Positions 9,264 through 18,338 of a stretch of DNA of 50,828 nucleotides are shown here, one piece after another (positions within the stretch are counted from its first letter, which is position 1; each line of letters opens with the position of its first letter). The notes under the pieces are model-generated. The model was not told the origin of the DNA. It did no database searches and saw nothing but the letters and a program-made list of their open reading frames with translations. Position numbers and translations under genes: made by a program. This DNA comes from an uncultured Bacilli bacterium (GTDB lineage: Bacteria; Bacillota_I; Bacilli_A; RF39; UBA660), in assembly GCA_910586295.1 (NCBI GenBank), contig CAJUGE010000103.1, forward strand, positions 1-50,828, given 5' to 3'.

Positions 9264-10027
9264 TATATTTTTTTGATTTGTTCAAGTGTTGCCCATCCCA
9301 TTGGTGTTGCACCTCGTTCATCAGTACGTCTTAAATGAATTGGTCTAGGACGTCCATCATTTTGGATATTTGTTATAATTAAATAATTACTTATATCTTC
9401 TGGATGAATATCTCCATCATAAACCGCTGTATGATTACCTCCACCATATGAATCAGATGTAATGTATCCATTAAGTACTAAAACTTTATCTCCTATATTG
9501 AATGTGTCAGTAGTTGTGCATTCTTCATCTTTTGAAATTTCATTTTGCACAATATCTTCGTTTTTTTGTGCATTTTCAAATTCTCCTGGTAAATAAATAA
9601 AGCCATCGAATTGATAGCTTGATTTCTCATACCTATTGTTATGTTCAGTTAAATAAAACTCTTTACCCTGATAAGCACTTTGCGATACTACTATGCTTCC
9701 ATCTTCTTTTAATTCCTCTACCACTCCTACATGTCCTGCTCCATCAGATGGATTATGATATCGTCCTTTCTTCCAAACAATGACAGCTCCTAATCTAGGT
9801 GTTTGTCCTTTTTCGTATGTTTTCTCATCTACATACCAATTTTCAGCATTACTTGTTTGTAATTTTGGTGTACCTTCTATTCCTAATTGTTCTAGTAATT
9901 CATAAAATCTCCCCCAAGCATATGTAGTACAATTTGGCATTCCAAAACCACTCTTATAAAATATATTATTACTATAATAGTGCTTATCATCTTTTGATGG
10001 TGCACTTTCTCTCTTATTAAATATCAT
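9263..10027 (-). CDS. CHAP-domain endolysin with C-terminal SH3-like domain
   Basis: This is a cell-wall hydrolase for phage release, acting on peptidoglycan. The CHAP domain spans about residues 10-145. The catalytic Cys is in NCTTYAWGR near residue 33 and the His in GAGHVGVVEE near residue 120, followed by QSAYQG. A linker of about 30 residues leads to an SH3-like wall-binding domain (about 178-254) with the FNIGDKVLVLNG and DSYGGGNHT signatures. There is no signal peptide, so it needs a holin; two candidates lie just upstream. It is the last gene of the late operon, directly before the terminator. Confidence 0.92.
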   Translation of the reverse strand: MIFNKRESAPSKDDKHYYSNNIFYKSGFGMPNCTTYAWGRFYELLEQLGIEGTPKLQTSNAENWYVDEKTYEKGQTPRLGAVIVWKKGRYHNPSDGAGHVGVVEELKEDGSIVVSQSAYQGKEFYLTEHNNRYEKSSYQFDGFIYLPGEFENAQKNEDIVQNEISKDEECTTTDTFNIGDKVLVLNGYITSDSYGGGNHTAVYDGDIHPEDISNYLIITNIQNDGRPRPIHLRRTDERGATPMGWATLEQIKKI

Positions 10028-10042
10028 TATTCTTCACTCTCC

Positions 10043-10291
10043 TTATAATTCTATTTTTTCTATTTCTGCTCTTACTTCTAAATCATATAAATATTGTCCC
10101 ATCATAGATTTTTGATGTTTCAATAATTCGACTGGACAACTAAGTTCAAATTCTAAAGTATCAGCATCATATTTTTTTACTAAATCATGTAACTTATCAT
10201 ATCTTATTTTAGTTTGATAATATTCAGCCTTAAACCTTTCTTTGTAATCTTCACTTGTCATCATTTCTGTTGTATCTTTTAAATCATTCAT
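10043..10291 (-). CDS. Conserved phage protein of unknown function, 82 aa
   Basis: This is a small all-helical protein with the pattern MMTSEDYKERFKAEYYQ at its N-terminus. That pattern is common to a family of uncharacterised proteins found beside lysis genes in Bacillota prophages and in host genomes. Start ATG 10291 is preferred because GAGGAAAAGAAAG precedes it; the frame also opens with a GTG at 10306. It overlaps the end of the small membrane protein gene upstream by 8 bases. Confidence 0.75.
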   Translation of the reverse strand: MNDLKDTTEMMTSEDYKERFKAEYYQTKIRYDKLHDLVKKYDADTLEFELSCPVELLKHQKSMMGQYLYDLEVRAEIEKIEL

Positions 10292-10469
10292 CTTTCTTTT
10301 CCTCACTTTCTTTTTTTGTAAAATAAAAAGTCAATATCATTGTTACTAGTGGTATTAACTCATTAGCATTTATTTTGTTTTGGAAGAAACCTATAACCAA
10401 GGCTACTACCATCAATATTGTAATGATAGACTTTAAATCTATCAAATTAGCAAATTTCTTTTTAATCAT
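10284..10469 (-). CDS. Small membrane protein, holin-like, 61 aa
   Basis: The protein has two hydrophobic segments (about residues 13-30 and 36-51), a short turn with NKINANE between them, and a charged C-terminal tail (KKESEEKKDE). This is the typical layout of a small phage holin. It sits two genes upstream of the endolysin in the late operon. AAGAAGG precedes the ATG. The holin role is inferred from topology and context, and no family was recognised. Confidence 0.7.
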   Translation of the reverse strand: MIKKKFANLIDLKSIITILMVVALVIGFFQNKINANELIPLVTMILTFYFTKKESEEKKDE

Positions 10470-10801
10470 ATCTTACCTTCTTTCTTTAACTTTTCTACTT
10501 TATGATCTATATAACTATTTCCACCAAGATCATGATATCTTTTATAAGTTTCATAAAATCTTTCCCATTCTATTTCATCTATAGCACTTTCTTGTTCAAC
10601 ATCAGATAGAAACCTAACTAAAAAATTCTTATCTGATGTTAGTTCTAAATCATTAATTCTACTTTTTAAAGGTTCTATTTCATCTTTTAGTGCTCTTTTC
10701 AACCATTTTTTAATTCGTACACATAAATATTCTATTGAACCAATTAAAGCAGTTAAAAAAGCAAGTATGGTTGCTACTTGCCCTATCGTTATGTTTTCCA
10801 T
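10466..10801 (-). CDS. Membrane-anchored phage lysis-cassette protein, 111 aa
   Basis: One N-terminal transmembrane segment (about residues 4-25) is followed by a basic stretch (RIKKWLKRALKDE) and a helical cytoplasmic domain. AAAGGAG lies 6 bases before ATG 10801, which is why the longer frame from 10825 is not used. The stop overlaps the next gene's start. The context between tail fibre and endolysin genes suggests a holin or lysis-modulating role. The soluble domain ending with HDLGGNSYIDHKVE resembles phage proteins often annotated only as hypothetical. Confidence 0.7.
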   Translation of the reverse strand: MENITIGQVATILAFLTALIGSIEYLCVRIKKWLKRALKDEIEPLKSRINDLELTSDKNFLVRFLSDVEQESAIDEIEWERFYETYKRYHDLGGNSYIDHKVEKLKKEGKI

Positions 10802-10826
10802 TTTTTCTCCTTTCTTTAGCCACATA

Positions 10827-11243
10827 TTAAGCAGTTCTTAACCAAATATAACAAGTAAAATATGGTTGGAGGTTATTATGTGGTTTATCTCCACCTGTTG
10901 CTTCGGTTGGAAGATTGTTTGTACCGTTGTTTTTTGAATAGTTTTTTGCTTCTATATTACCAGTAGTCCAACCTGCTTTACTTCCATGAGTGTGTTTTGG
11001 CATTTCATTAATAGTTAATTTATGTGTCTTTTCACCGCCTATCTTCTTTACTGTATTAAAATCAGTATCACTAGTATCCACTCCAACCAAAGTACGACCT
11101 TTGGCTATTTGTTCCCATGTACCTCCGAAATAACTTGATGGATTAGTATTATTTACACTTAAATAGATGCTACCTACTGGCCACCATGGTTGACTTACAC
11201 TTGCTATATTTCCATTTACATCTTTATGTTTTCTTACTTTCAT
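10827..11243 (-). CDS. Tail-collar / baseplate-appendage protein 2
   Basis: This short protein has the phage tail-collar signature: PWWPVGSIYLSVNNTNPSSYFGGTW (landmarks PVGSIYLS and FGGTW), then KGRTLVGVDTSD, GGEKTHKLTINEMPKHTH and a C-terminal LQPYFTCYIW. The fold is used in short tail-fibre tips for host binding. It is a paralogue of the next gene upstream and of similar length. The HxHG motif (KHTHGS) may bind metal or stabilise a trimer, as in other tail tips. It lies between the tail and lysis genes of the late operon. Confidence 0.85.
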   Translation of the reverse strand: MKVRKHKDVNGNIASVSQPWWPVGSIYLSVNNTNPSSYFGGTWEQIAKGRTLVGVDTSDTDFNTVKKIGGEKTHKLTINEMPKHTHGSKAGWTTGNIEAKNYSKNNGTNNLPTEATGGDKPHNNLQPYFTCYIWLRTA

Positions 11244-11255
11244 TTTTCTTTTTAT

Positions 11256-11657
11256 TTAAGCTGTTCTTTTCCACATATATACCGTGATATAGGGTTGTAG
11301 ATTCCCTGCTGTTCCTGTTCCAGTTTCAATGGCTAAATCTGTCCCTGAATATTCTCTTGATTGACTATCATATGTGTAAGTAAATCTTGATGTTGTCTTA
11401 TTACCACCTTGAATATTTATAGGGTGATTGTGCTTTTGCAAAAATTTACTTCCACCTATTTTTTCAACTTTATTAAATTCAGTTTGAGATGTATCTACGC
11501 CTACAAGACATCTACCTGTTCCAAAAGAAACCCAAGTTCCACCGAAGTACTTACTTGGATTTTCGTTCTTAACGGTTATGAAAATAGAACCTACTGGCCA
11601 AAATGGCGAAGGGTAGAATATTTGCCCTAACGCATTTTTAAGTCTACCATTAGTCAC
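11256..11657 (-). CDS. Tail-collar / baseplate-appendage protein 1
   Basis: A paralogue of the downstream gene: PFWPVGSIFITVKNENPSKYFGGTW region (landmarks PVGSIFIT and FGGTW), GRCLVGVDTSQTEFN, GGSKFLQKHNHPI and the ending LQPYITVYMWKR. It begins at GTG 11657, since AGGTGAT lies just upstream and an in-frame TAA blocks a longer start. Two divergent copies of one receptor-binding tip suggest duplication followed by specialisation. The protein is virion-located, at the tail tip. Confidence 0.82.
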   Translation of the reverse strand: MTNGRLKNALGQIFYPSPFWPVGSIFITVKNENPSKYFGGTWVSFGTGRCLVGVDTSQTEFNKVEKIGGSKFLQKHNHPINIQGGNKTTSRFTYTYDSQSREYSGTDLAIETGTGTAGNLQPYITVYMWKRTA

Positions 11658-11671
11658 TTAAATCACCTAGC

Positions 11672-11758
11672 TTAAATATACCTCCTTTTTTGAGGTACTT
11701 CCATTTTTTTGAATAGTTTGTAACCCCCCTGAGGTTCATATTTTGTGTTTTTTATCAT
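11672..11758 (-). CDS. Candidate 28-residue phage peptide
   Basis: This short reading frame (MIKNTKYEPQGGYKLFKK...) fills most of the gap between two late genes. It has a well-placed AAAGGAAC before its ATG and ends 14 bases before the GTG of the next gene. Its function is unknown. It may serve mainly for translational coupling. Confidence 0.4.
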   Translation of the reverse strand: MIKNTKYEPQGGYKLFKKMEVPQKRRYI

Positions 11759-11773
11759 ATTATTGTTCCTTTC

Positions 11774-13213
11774 TCAATTCCACTCGTCTACTAATTCGAA
11801 ACCTAAGACTTCATTTCCATTCACAAAACATTTCTTTTGATTACTACTTATCATAAATATTGCCTGTCCTATATCAACATTCAATTTTGATGTGTTTTCT
11901 GATAAGTTATCTACTACTTTAACTTCAAACTCAAACGCTTTAGTATTATCTAGTGAAAGAATAACATCTTTACATTCAAACTTATTATCAGTGATTGTCC
12001 CTTCTAAATCGGTCCATGTATTCCACGTTCCATTATGTTCTCTATATCTATATTGCAAAGAAGTGATAGCATTCTTTTCTACATTATCTACTACCAATTT
12101 ACTAAAACTACCTTTTACGCTAAGTGTTGTTTGATTTTCAAAGTTATTTAATCTGTTAACCGTAGCGTTAATGATTGGTTTTTCATACTCATAAACGAAT
12201 ATGTCTTTATTTACTGCTACTGAATTGTTACGGCTATCATATGCTCTCACAGTAAGTCTTTTTGTTCCAGATGTTTTTAATGTACCTATTAATTGAACTA
12301 TGTCACTAGTTGAATAATTTATGCTTTTGTTTATATTGTCAACGGTAACTACATAATTCTTTGCTGTTGCTTTTTTCTTAGTTGTCATTTTGTTAGTTGC
12401 TAATATAGTTATTTGTAAGTTAGACAAACCTTTAACTAATAATTGGTCACTACCCAATAGATTAGTAACTTTTGAATTAGTATCTTTATATGTAAACGTT
12501 GTGAATGTTGGATTGCCATTAACTATGGTCATAGTTCTATCTAAATATGATGCTGATAATTCAGTGCTACCACTCATACAACAAATAGTGAATCTTACCG
12601 CCAAACTATTAGAAGTTGTACATAATGCCCTTAATTTATCACGTTCTGCCTCAGTTAGCGAGAATGTACAACTCGTTGCTGTCTTATCTAGTGTTCTTGT
12701 TATTAAAGAACTATTACCTCCAGCTTCAATCTTAGCTTTTAATGTAAAATATTTGCTTGGATTTGCAAAAGTAATTTTAGGATTTTGTTCATCATTAAAA
12801 TTTGATGCAGTTGACATTACACAATACCTTGGTATATCAACAAGTTTCATACTTCCACTCGCACTAGCATATGTAGGATTTACATCATTATTTAGCGTTG
12901 CACTAATTGTTACCGTTTTACTTCCATTTGCATCATGTGGCACATCGAATGTAACACTACCTATACTTACATAATCGTTAGCTGCCACATTGACTGTTGT
13001 ATTTGGTAAATAACTTATAGTTTTATTTTTACATCCAGTTACACTTACTTCACATGTAGCCTCTGGTCTAGTCATGTATGAACCACTAGAACCACGACCA
13101 ATGTATGCAGTTACTGTAACTGGAGATGTATTTTTTTCTATATTTTCTTTACCTTCTGAGACTTCTAATTTAAAAGTCCAAGAAGAATGGTTAGTTGTTC
13201 CGTTTATTCTCAT
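11774..13213 (-). CDS. Siphovirus minor tail protein (DUF859-like)
   Basis: This 479-residue protein resembles the DUF859 family of siphophage minor structural proteins. It starts MRINGTTNHSSWTFKLEVSEG and continues with beta-rich Ig/fibronectin-like repeats (for example VTFDVPHDANGSKTVTISATLN). The C-terminus has an IFMISSNQKKCFVNG block typical of tail-tip proteins. It is virion-located, at or near the distal tail. The start overlaps the stop of the 632-residue tail protein (ATGA), so they are coupled. The repetitive Ser/Thr/Asn-rich composition fits surface exposure. Confidence 0.85.
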   Translation of the reverse strand: MRINGTTNHSSWTFKLEVSEGKENIEKNTSPVTVTAYIGRGSSGSYMTRPEATCEVSVTGCKNKTISYLPNTTVNVAANDYVSIGSVTFDVPHDANGSKTVTISATLNNDVNPTYASASGSMKLVDIPRYCVMSTASNFNDEQNPKITFANPSKYFTLKAKIEAGGNSSLITRTLDKTATSCTFSLTEAERDKLRALCTTSNSLAVRFTICCMSGSTELSASYLDRTMTIVNGNPTFTTFTYKDTNSKVTNLLGSDQLLVKGLSNLQITILATNKMTTKKKATAKNYVVTVDNINKSINYSTSDIVQLIGTLKTSGTKRLTVRAYDSRNNSVAVNKDIFVYEYEKPIINATVNRLNNFENQTTLSVKGSFSKLVVDNVEKNAITSLQYRYREHNGTWNTWTDLEGTITDNKFECKDVILSLDNTKAFEFEVKVVDNLSENTSKLNVDIGQAIFMISSNQKKCFVNGNEVLGFELVDEWN

Positions 13214-15108
13214 TTATTGCCACCTCCAGTACTTGGCACAAATGCCCATCCTTGCAACTCTCCCTCAGTTATTGGTACTATCTTTATTGGTAGCATTTTA
13301 ACTTCGTCCTCAGCCTCTAATTTTTTTACTATGGTTGTATCTTTATTTAAAGTGAATACTTTTGTAATGATTCCGTTAATATTTGAATATCCAGCAAACT
13401 CAAGAGGCGACATTATAGTGTAATCTCCTTGATAAATTGAAGATTTCACAAGCACGCCATCTAAATTGATGTTGACTTGTGTATTCATTATTTCTCCACT
13501 TGCTTGTGACCAAGTTATAGCATACTCCCCTATTGAAAACATATTATCTGTAAAAGTAGCATTACTATCTTCTGAGCCATAAAACTCAATGTCATAATAG
13601 TTGTCTGTAGGTAATAATGCTGTTATTTCGTAACTTCCATAAAAACTATCTTCTCCTATTGGTAGTTCTATTTTGTATTCTTCGTTTGTGTTGTATATTT
13701 TCACGTAACAAGTGCCTGTTACATCTTTTTTTATTTTTGTACTGAAAGAATAATAAACTTTATCAACTTCATGTTCAGAGTCTGCTTTTACATAAACTCT
13801 TTGTTTTACTGTTTTTCCTTTTAAAGTAAAAGAGTGCCCACTTACGCACCCTGCAGTTATACTTTCAGTGTTACTAGAGATACTCAACTCGCCTTCTTCA
13901 CTTACTTCCCAATCTGATGGTACACCATCATTGTAAGCAAACATAACTGAGTTTTTTAATAAGTTATTAGTACCTGTTTTTTTGACAGATAACATAAACT
14001 CGTTAAAGTCTTGATAATATTTAGTCAACCTCTCTTCTTCTTCGTCTGTTTTTGTTATTAAATCTTCAATAACTCCTCCGTTTTTATCTGCTTTCCTTTC
14101 AACTCTTATCAAATCATTTTTTATTGATGTTGCATATTTGAATTCAGTAGATGTTTCTTTCAATTTTTCTGCTGATAATTCTATATAATAATTATCTGAA
14201 TTAGTAACATCTCCCGCTAAATAAATTATTTTCTTTTTCATTATAGGAGCAATGAGTTCATTCCCCCAAATATCCATATATTTAATCTTATCTCCTAATT
14301 TAATGGATAACTTGTTATCAATCCTATAAGATTTTAAATTATATACTAAATATTGCATTCCAACAATTCTATTATAAATAGGTATAATATTTTGATATCT
14401 CATGTCTTCTTGATTAGAAGTATCTTGTGAATCTAAAATATAATTGTTATCAATTCTAAATTCTACTGGATTAGACGGTTTTTCTAATGGGTAATAAACA
14501 TTATCTTCTGTACTACCCCTACCCAAAACTATTGTATTGATAGTGGCACTCATTTCTTTTTCAGTTGTAAGTTCTGACCAGTCTTTTACTTCATGTATTA
14601 TGTCAGTAAACCATTTAAAGTAAAATATATCATTCTCATCTGTTTCCACCCAACTGGCACTTGCCTGTGCTATTATTTGTATAACATTTCTATTACTTGC
14701 ACCTTCTTCAACATAAGGTTGCTCAAATAATTGTAAATCACTATTAGGAAAGTCACTGTTATCATACTCAACTTCACAATCTTCAAATATAGAATTTCTC
14801 CATTCTTTTAGACTACATGGAAAAGTATGTTTATTTTTGTCGTATAGTTTGTCTAACTTATATTTTATATCGTAACATTCAAGTTTTATATTAACTTTTT
14901 CTTGTACAGGTTTAACATCATATATATAAAAAGAACCATGAATAGTTTTTATCCAGGTTCCTTTTAAAGAACTGTAATTATTGCTTTCATTTATAAGTTG
15001 TATAGTTGCTGTTCCAAGTTCACAAGTTCCAACTATATTACCATCACTTACAGCAGTCGTCTCGTATTCAAATGTTTGTAAAAATTTATTATCAAATCCC
15101 TCTATCAT
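13210..15108 (-). CDS. Prophage tail-associated structural protein (Tal-like)
   Basis: This is a 632-residue tail-tip protein in the position of the tail-associated lysin/hub of siphophages, directly after the distal tail gene. The N-terminal about 330 residues have the hub-like beta-rich pattern, with IELSAEKLKE near residue 325. Then comes a coiled-coil-like stretch (about 335-375) and a C-terminal carbohydrate-binding-like region (about 385-560, with SEHEVDKVYYSFSTKIKK). No peptidase motif was identified. It probably forms the central hub and contacts the receptor-binding proteins downstream. Confidence 0.8.
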   Translation of the reverse strand: MIEGFDNKFLQTFEYETTAVSDGNIVGTCELGTATIQLINESNNYSSLKGTWIKTIHGSFYIYDVKPVQEKVNIKLECYDIKYKLDKLYDKNKHTFPCSLKEWRNSIFEDCEVEYDNSDFPNSDLQLFEQPYVEEGASNRNVIQIIAQASASWVETDENDIFYFKWFTDIIHEVKDWSELTTEKEMSATINTIVLGRGSTEDNVYYPLEKPSNPVEFRIDNNYILDSQDTSNQEDMRYQNIIPIYNRIVGMQYLVYNLKSYRIDNKLSIKLGDKIKYMDIWGNELIAPIMKKKIIYLAGDVTNSDNYYIELSAEKLKETSTEFKYATSIKNDLIRVERKADKNGGVIEDLITKTDEEEERLTKYYQDFNEFMLSVKKTGTNNLLKNSVMFAYNDGVPSDWEVSEEGELSISSNTESITAGCVSGHSFTLKGKTVKQRVYVKADSEHEVDKVYYSFSTKIKKDVTGTCYVKIYNTNEEYKIELPIGEDSFYGSYEITALLPTDNYYDIEFYGSEDSNATFTDNMFSIGEYAITWSQASGEIMNTQVNINLDGVLVKSSIYQGDYTIMSPLEFAGYSNINGIITKVFTLNKDTTIVKKLEAEDEVKMLPIKIVPITEGELQGWAFVPSTGGGNK

Positions 15109-15524
15109 CCATTAACATCTCCATATCCTGCGAACTCAATAGTAAATGACTCATATATAATATTATTTGTATTATTATCTTCTGGATATCTATATACTGC
15201 TGGATTAGGCTTTTGTGCATAAAATTCTCTAGTAATAAATTTATTTAGATATTTTTCAAAATAGTAAACATTTACTTTTACCAATCTTAATAACCTAAAT
15301 AACGGCCATAATTCTTCTTGAGTATGCCTATCCATTATGTCTAGAGTAGCGGCTGGTATTTCTCCAGCACGTACTCTAGTTAAATATGCTGTAGTGCTTC
15401 CACGTTCTGCTGTCTTTTCCATATCGTTTAGAGTTGGACCTTGCACCCCTTCTGGTAGCCACTCATATGGCATTTCAAAAGCAGGAATAACTCCTGCTGG
15501 ATCACTTATTTTTATTCTATCCAT
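15105..15524 (-). CDS. Distal-tail-type phage protein, 139 aa
   Basis: The protein resembles small phage tail proteins (DUF6711-type): MDRIKISDPAGVIPAFEMPYEWLPEGVQGPT start region (landmarks ISDPAG and PYEWLPEGV), GEIPAATLDIMDRHTQEEL, and the end IYESFTIEFAGYGDVNG. It lies between the tape measure and hub genes, where the distal tail adaptor usually is. The stop overlaps the hub start by 4 bases. The role as adaptor between tail tube and hub is inferred from position. Confidence 0.8.
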   Translation of the reverse strand: MDRIKISDPAGVIPAFEMPYEWLPEGVQGPTLNDMEKTAERGSTTAYLTRVRAGEIPAATLDIMDRHTQEELWPLFRLLRLVKVNVYYFEKYLNKFITREFYAQKPNPAVYRYPEDNNTNNIIYESFTIEFAGYGDVNG

Positions 15525-15533
15525 AACTTCCTC

Positions 15534-18326
15534 CTAACTTACAAAAAGTGGTTTCCCTAATTCTTGTTCAGTAAGTCTTATTGCTTCATAGCAAACTTGT
15601 TTAAAGTTTCTATTTCCAAATTGAGCTACAATAGTGAAGTTTTTAAATACAATTTCTCTCACTTCATTTGTAAGTGCTCCAAGTTTATCAAAAAATTCAC
15701 TTAACACTTCTCTATTAGCTTGTTTTATTGTTTCTAACGGTGCTTCTATGTTAGTCCCATGTTTTTGGTCTCCAAGAATAGCAGCAAATTTCTGTCTAGG
15801 CGGTATAACTGCACCTTTTGCAAGTTCAGGTATTTGTGGTACTGGTGCTCGCCATGACAGGAAATCAAATGGTGTTATTCCCAAGAAACTAACGTTTTGA
15901 ATTTTATCTAATACTTTGTTGATACCGTTAAATGGTAACGCAACCACTTTATTGATACCTCGTATAATTGCGTTTACTACTGCTTTAAACGCGTTTACTA
16001 TTCCATCTTTAATTCCATCAAATATTTTTCCACCAACAGAAAATACTTTTTTCACACCTTCCCACGCATTACTAAATATATTTTTAAAGAAATTTGCAAC
16101 TGTAGAGAACACATTTTTTATTCCTTGCCAAGCACTTTTTGCACCATTTACAATAGTGTCCCAGATACTCTTAAATAAATTTTTCAATGGTTCAATTACA
16201 TTTTCACTAAACCATGAGCCTATTGCACTAAAAACATTACAAATTCCATCAAATATATTTTTAAATAGATTTACAACAAACTCTAATAATGATTTTATAC
16301 CATCTATCAAACCATTCATTATATTTATTCCGACATCTTTAAATGCAGTTGATGGACTATGTATGCCAAAAAACTCAAGTATTTTATTGAATAATTCTTT
16401 AAATAAGCCAACTACAAAATCGATTAAGGCTATTATACCTTCTCCTAGGCCAATTATTATATCAGTTCCTAATTGGTACCAATCTATATTTGCAATGAAA
16501 TTCCAAATAGCATCTACTATTTTTTTTCCAAGTTCTCCCCAATCAGTATTTTTTAATATTTCAATTATAGTAGTCATCCAACTATGCAATGTTTCAGATA
16601 ATTTTCTTCCTACTGCTGACCAGTCAATATTAAGAAGCATAGTTACAAATCCTTTAACAGTGTTCCATAATGTCGTTATTATTGAGCTTCCTATGCCACC
16701 CCAATCTATACTAGTTATAGCATCAGATAGTTTTTTACCAATTTCACTCCATTTTATTTGAGAAATATAATCGGCCGCTTTAAATATAGCATTTCTTATA
16801 CCTACACTCAAATTTCCTAACGCTGTGCCCCAATCAATAGCCAACAATAATTCTTGAAATCCAAGTACCGCTTCCCCAAACACAGAAACTAAACCAACTA
16901 ATATACCACTCCAATCAATATTAGTTATGAAGTCACTTATACCAGTGCCTATTCCTGACCAATTGATTGATTTTATTTTTTCTGTTATCCAATTTAATCC
17001 ATCAACGAAACCTTGACTTATATATCTCGCTAATCCGCCCCAGTCACCATTTGATATTAATTCTTTTAATTTATTTAATGTGTCCATCAACAAGCCGTTA
17101 GTATTATTAATCCCACTAAAATCTGGAGTATTTCCAGTTCCACCTCCACTGCTTTTAGAGTCACTCCCTATGACATCTAATTTATCTATCTTACTTAATG
17201 ATCCACTCGCTTCATCTCCACTTTTTGCTGTATCACTTAAAGCACTTGATAATTTCTTTGCATCACTTGTGGCACTTTTTATATCAGTACCGAAAATACT
17301 GGATATAAAGTTTGCAAACGTTGCTGTAAGTTGACTTAACGCATTCATTAGAGTATTTATCATAGGAAGTATAGCGTTATATATTGGAGCAAATGCAGTT
17401 AATAAATTTCCTTTTATTTGTGATAAACTTGTAGAAAAAGCATCATTAGTATTTAACATTGATAAAAGCCCATTTCTAAGTTTAGTTAGACTATTCCTTA
17501 TTAAACTAAATATCATTGCTGTACCTATCAATCTTGTCATTTTATTTTTAAATTTATCTAGCTTATTTCCTATATCTCCTATTTGCTTAGATATTCCTCC
17601 TGACATAGACTTTGAAAGTTTTTTACCAAAATTAAAGGCTCCTTTACTAGCTGTTTTAAAACCATCATTAACTTTTCCTATTCCATCTCTTAAAGGTTCT
17701 GTTTTATCTGAACTAACTGAAGTTTCAATGGCTCTTTTAAACTCATTAGCTTTAGTTTTAGTTTCAGAAAGACTTTCCTTCATCAATTGTAATTTAGTTT
17801 TTGTGTCCTCGATATTTTTTGACAATTTAGGATCAGTTTGATTTAATTCTTCAAATTGACGTTTTAATTCTGATATCCGTTCTTTTGTTTGAACTATTTC
17901 AGATGATATAGAAGTTTTTTCTTTCGATACATTACTATGAATTTTTTCATCTTCTGGAGTAAATTTTTTGTATTGTATGGTATTTCCATATATGTCTTTA
18001 CTCTCGGTTAATATACCGCGTCCATTCACTTCTTGTAATGTTTTTTCAGTTTCAGCTAACTTCTCGTTTAATTTTATAATATTTTCTTCTGCTTGTTTTA
18101 TACTGTTGGATGTTTGCTCTAAAAAAGGATTTTTTGCTTGTTCTTGCAACTCAGTTAATTTTTCTTTTACTTTACTTATCGCTAATTCTTCTTTTTTAAT
18201 ACTAGTTACTTTCTTGTTGTATTGATCAATTAGCTTTTTTGTATCTTCGCTCATCCTTTTAAAGTCTTTTTGTATTTTCTCATAGTTCATTTTAGTATCA
18301 ACGACTACAGCACCTTTTTTCTCCAG
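15534..18326 (-). CDS. Tape measure protein, probably from a CTG start
   Basis: This is the tail-length ruler and the largest late protein. N-terminal coiled coils (about residues 20-220) lead to hydrophobic segments (about 260-360). A central array follows with at least eight copies of a motif like (I/T)xWS/GxIG at roughly 35-40 residue spacing (INWSGIG, IDWGTAL, IKWSEIG, IDWGGIG, IDWSAVG, TDWGELG, IDWYQLG), then WQGIKNVF-type repeats. The first ATG is at 18290, but an ideal AAGGAGGTG lies 7 bases before CTG 18326 in the same frame. The extra residues (GAVVVDTKMNY) match the usual tape-measure N-terminus, so the protein probably has 930 residues. Confidence 0.9.
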   Translation of the reverse strand: MEKKGAVVVDTKMNYEKIQKDFKRMSEDTKKLIDQYNKKVTSIKKEELAISKVKEKLTELQEQAKNPFLEQTSNSIKQAEENIIKLNEKLAETEKTLQEVNGRGILTESKDIYGNTIQYKKFTPEDEKIHSNVSKEKTSISSEIVQTKERISELKRQFEELNQTDPKLSKNIEDTKTKLQLMKESLSETKTKANEFKRAIETSVSSDKTEPLRDGIGKVNDGFKTASKGAFNFGKKLSKSMSGGISKQIGDIGNKLDKFKNKMTRLIGTAMIFSLIRNSLTKLRNGLLSMLNTNDAFSTSLSQIKGNLLTAFAPIYNAILPMINTLMNALSQLTATFANFISSIFGTDIKSATSDAKKLSSALSDTAKSGDEASGSLSKIDKLDVIGSDSKSSGGGTGNTPDFSGINNTNGLLMDTLNKLKELISNGDWGGLARYISQGFVDGLNWITEKIKSINWSGIGTGISDFITNIDWSGILVGLVSVFGEAVLGFQELLLAIDWGTALGNLSVGIRNAIFKAADYISQIKWSEIGKKLSDAITSIDWGGIGSSIITTLWNTVKGFVTMLLNIDWSAVGRKLSETLHSWMTTIIEILKNTDWGELGKKIVDAIWNFIANIDWYQLGTDIIIGLGEGIIALIDFVVGLFKELFNKILEFFGIHSPSTAFKDVGINIMNGLIDGIKSLLEFVVNLFKNIFDGICNVFSAIGSWFSENVIEPLKNLFKSIWDTIVNGAKSAWQGIKNVFSTVANFFKNIFSNAWEGVKKVFSVGGKIFDGIKDGIVNAFKAVVNAIIRGINKVVALPFNGINKVLDKIQNVSFLGITPFDFLSWRAPVPQIPELAKGAVIPPRQKFAAILGDQKHGTNIEAPLETIKQANREVLSEFFDKLGALTNEVREIVFKNFTIVAQFGNRNFKQVCYEAIRLTEQELGKPLFVS

Positions 18327-18338
18327 TAAAACACCTCC

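Noticed and set aside
12390..12974. 194-codon plus-strand frame across the DUF859-like tail gene
   Set aside because: It is an antisense shadow. The minus-strand protein has recognisable structure and operon position, and the plus frame has no ribosome binding site.
15916..16761. 281-codon plus-strand frame across the tape measure gene
   Set aside because: It arises from the regular repeat structure of the tape measure. Its composition is that of a reverse translation of the repeats.
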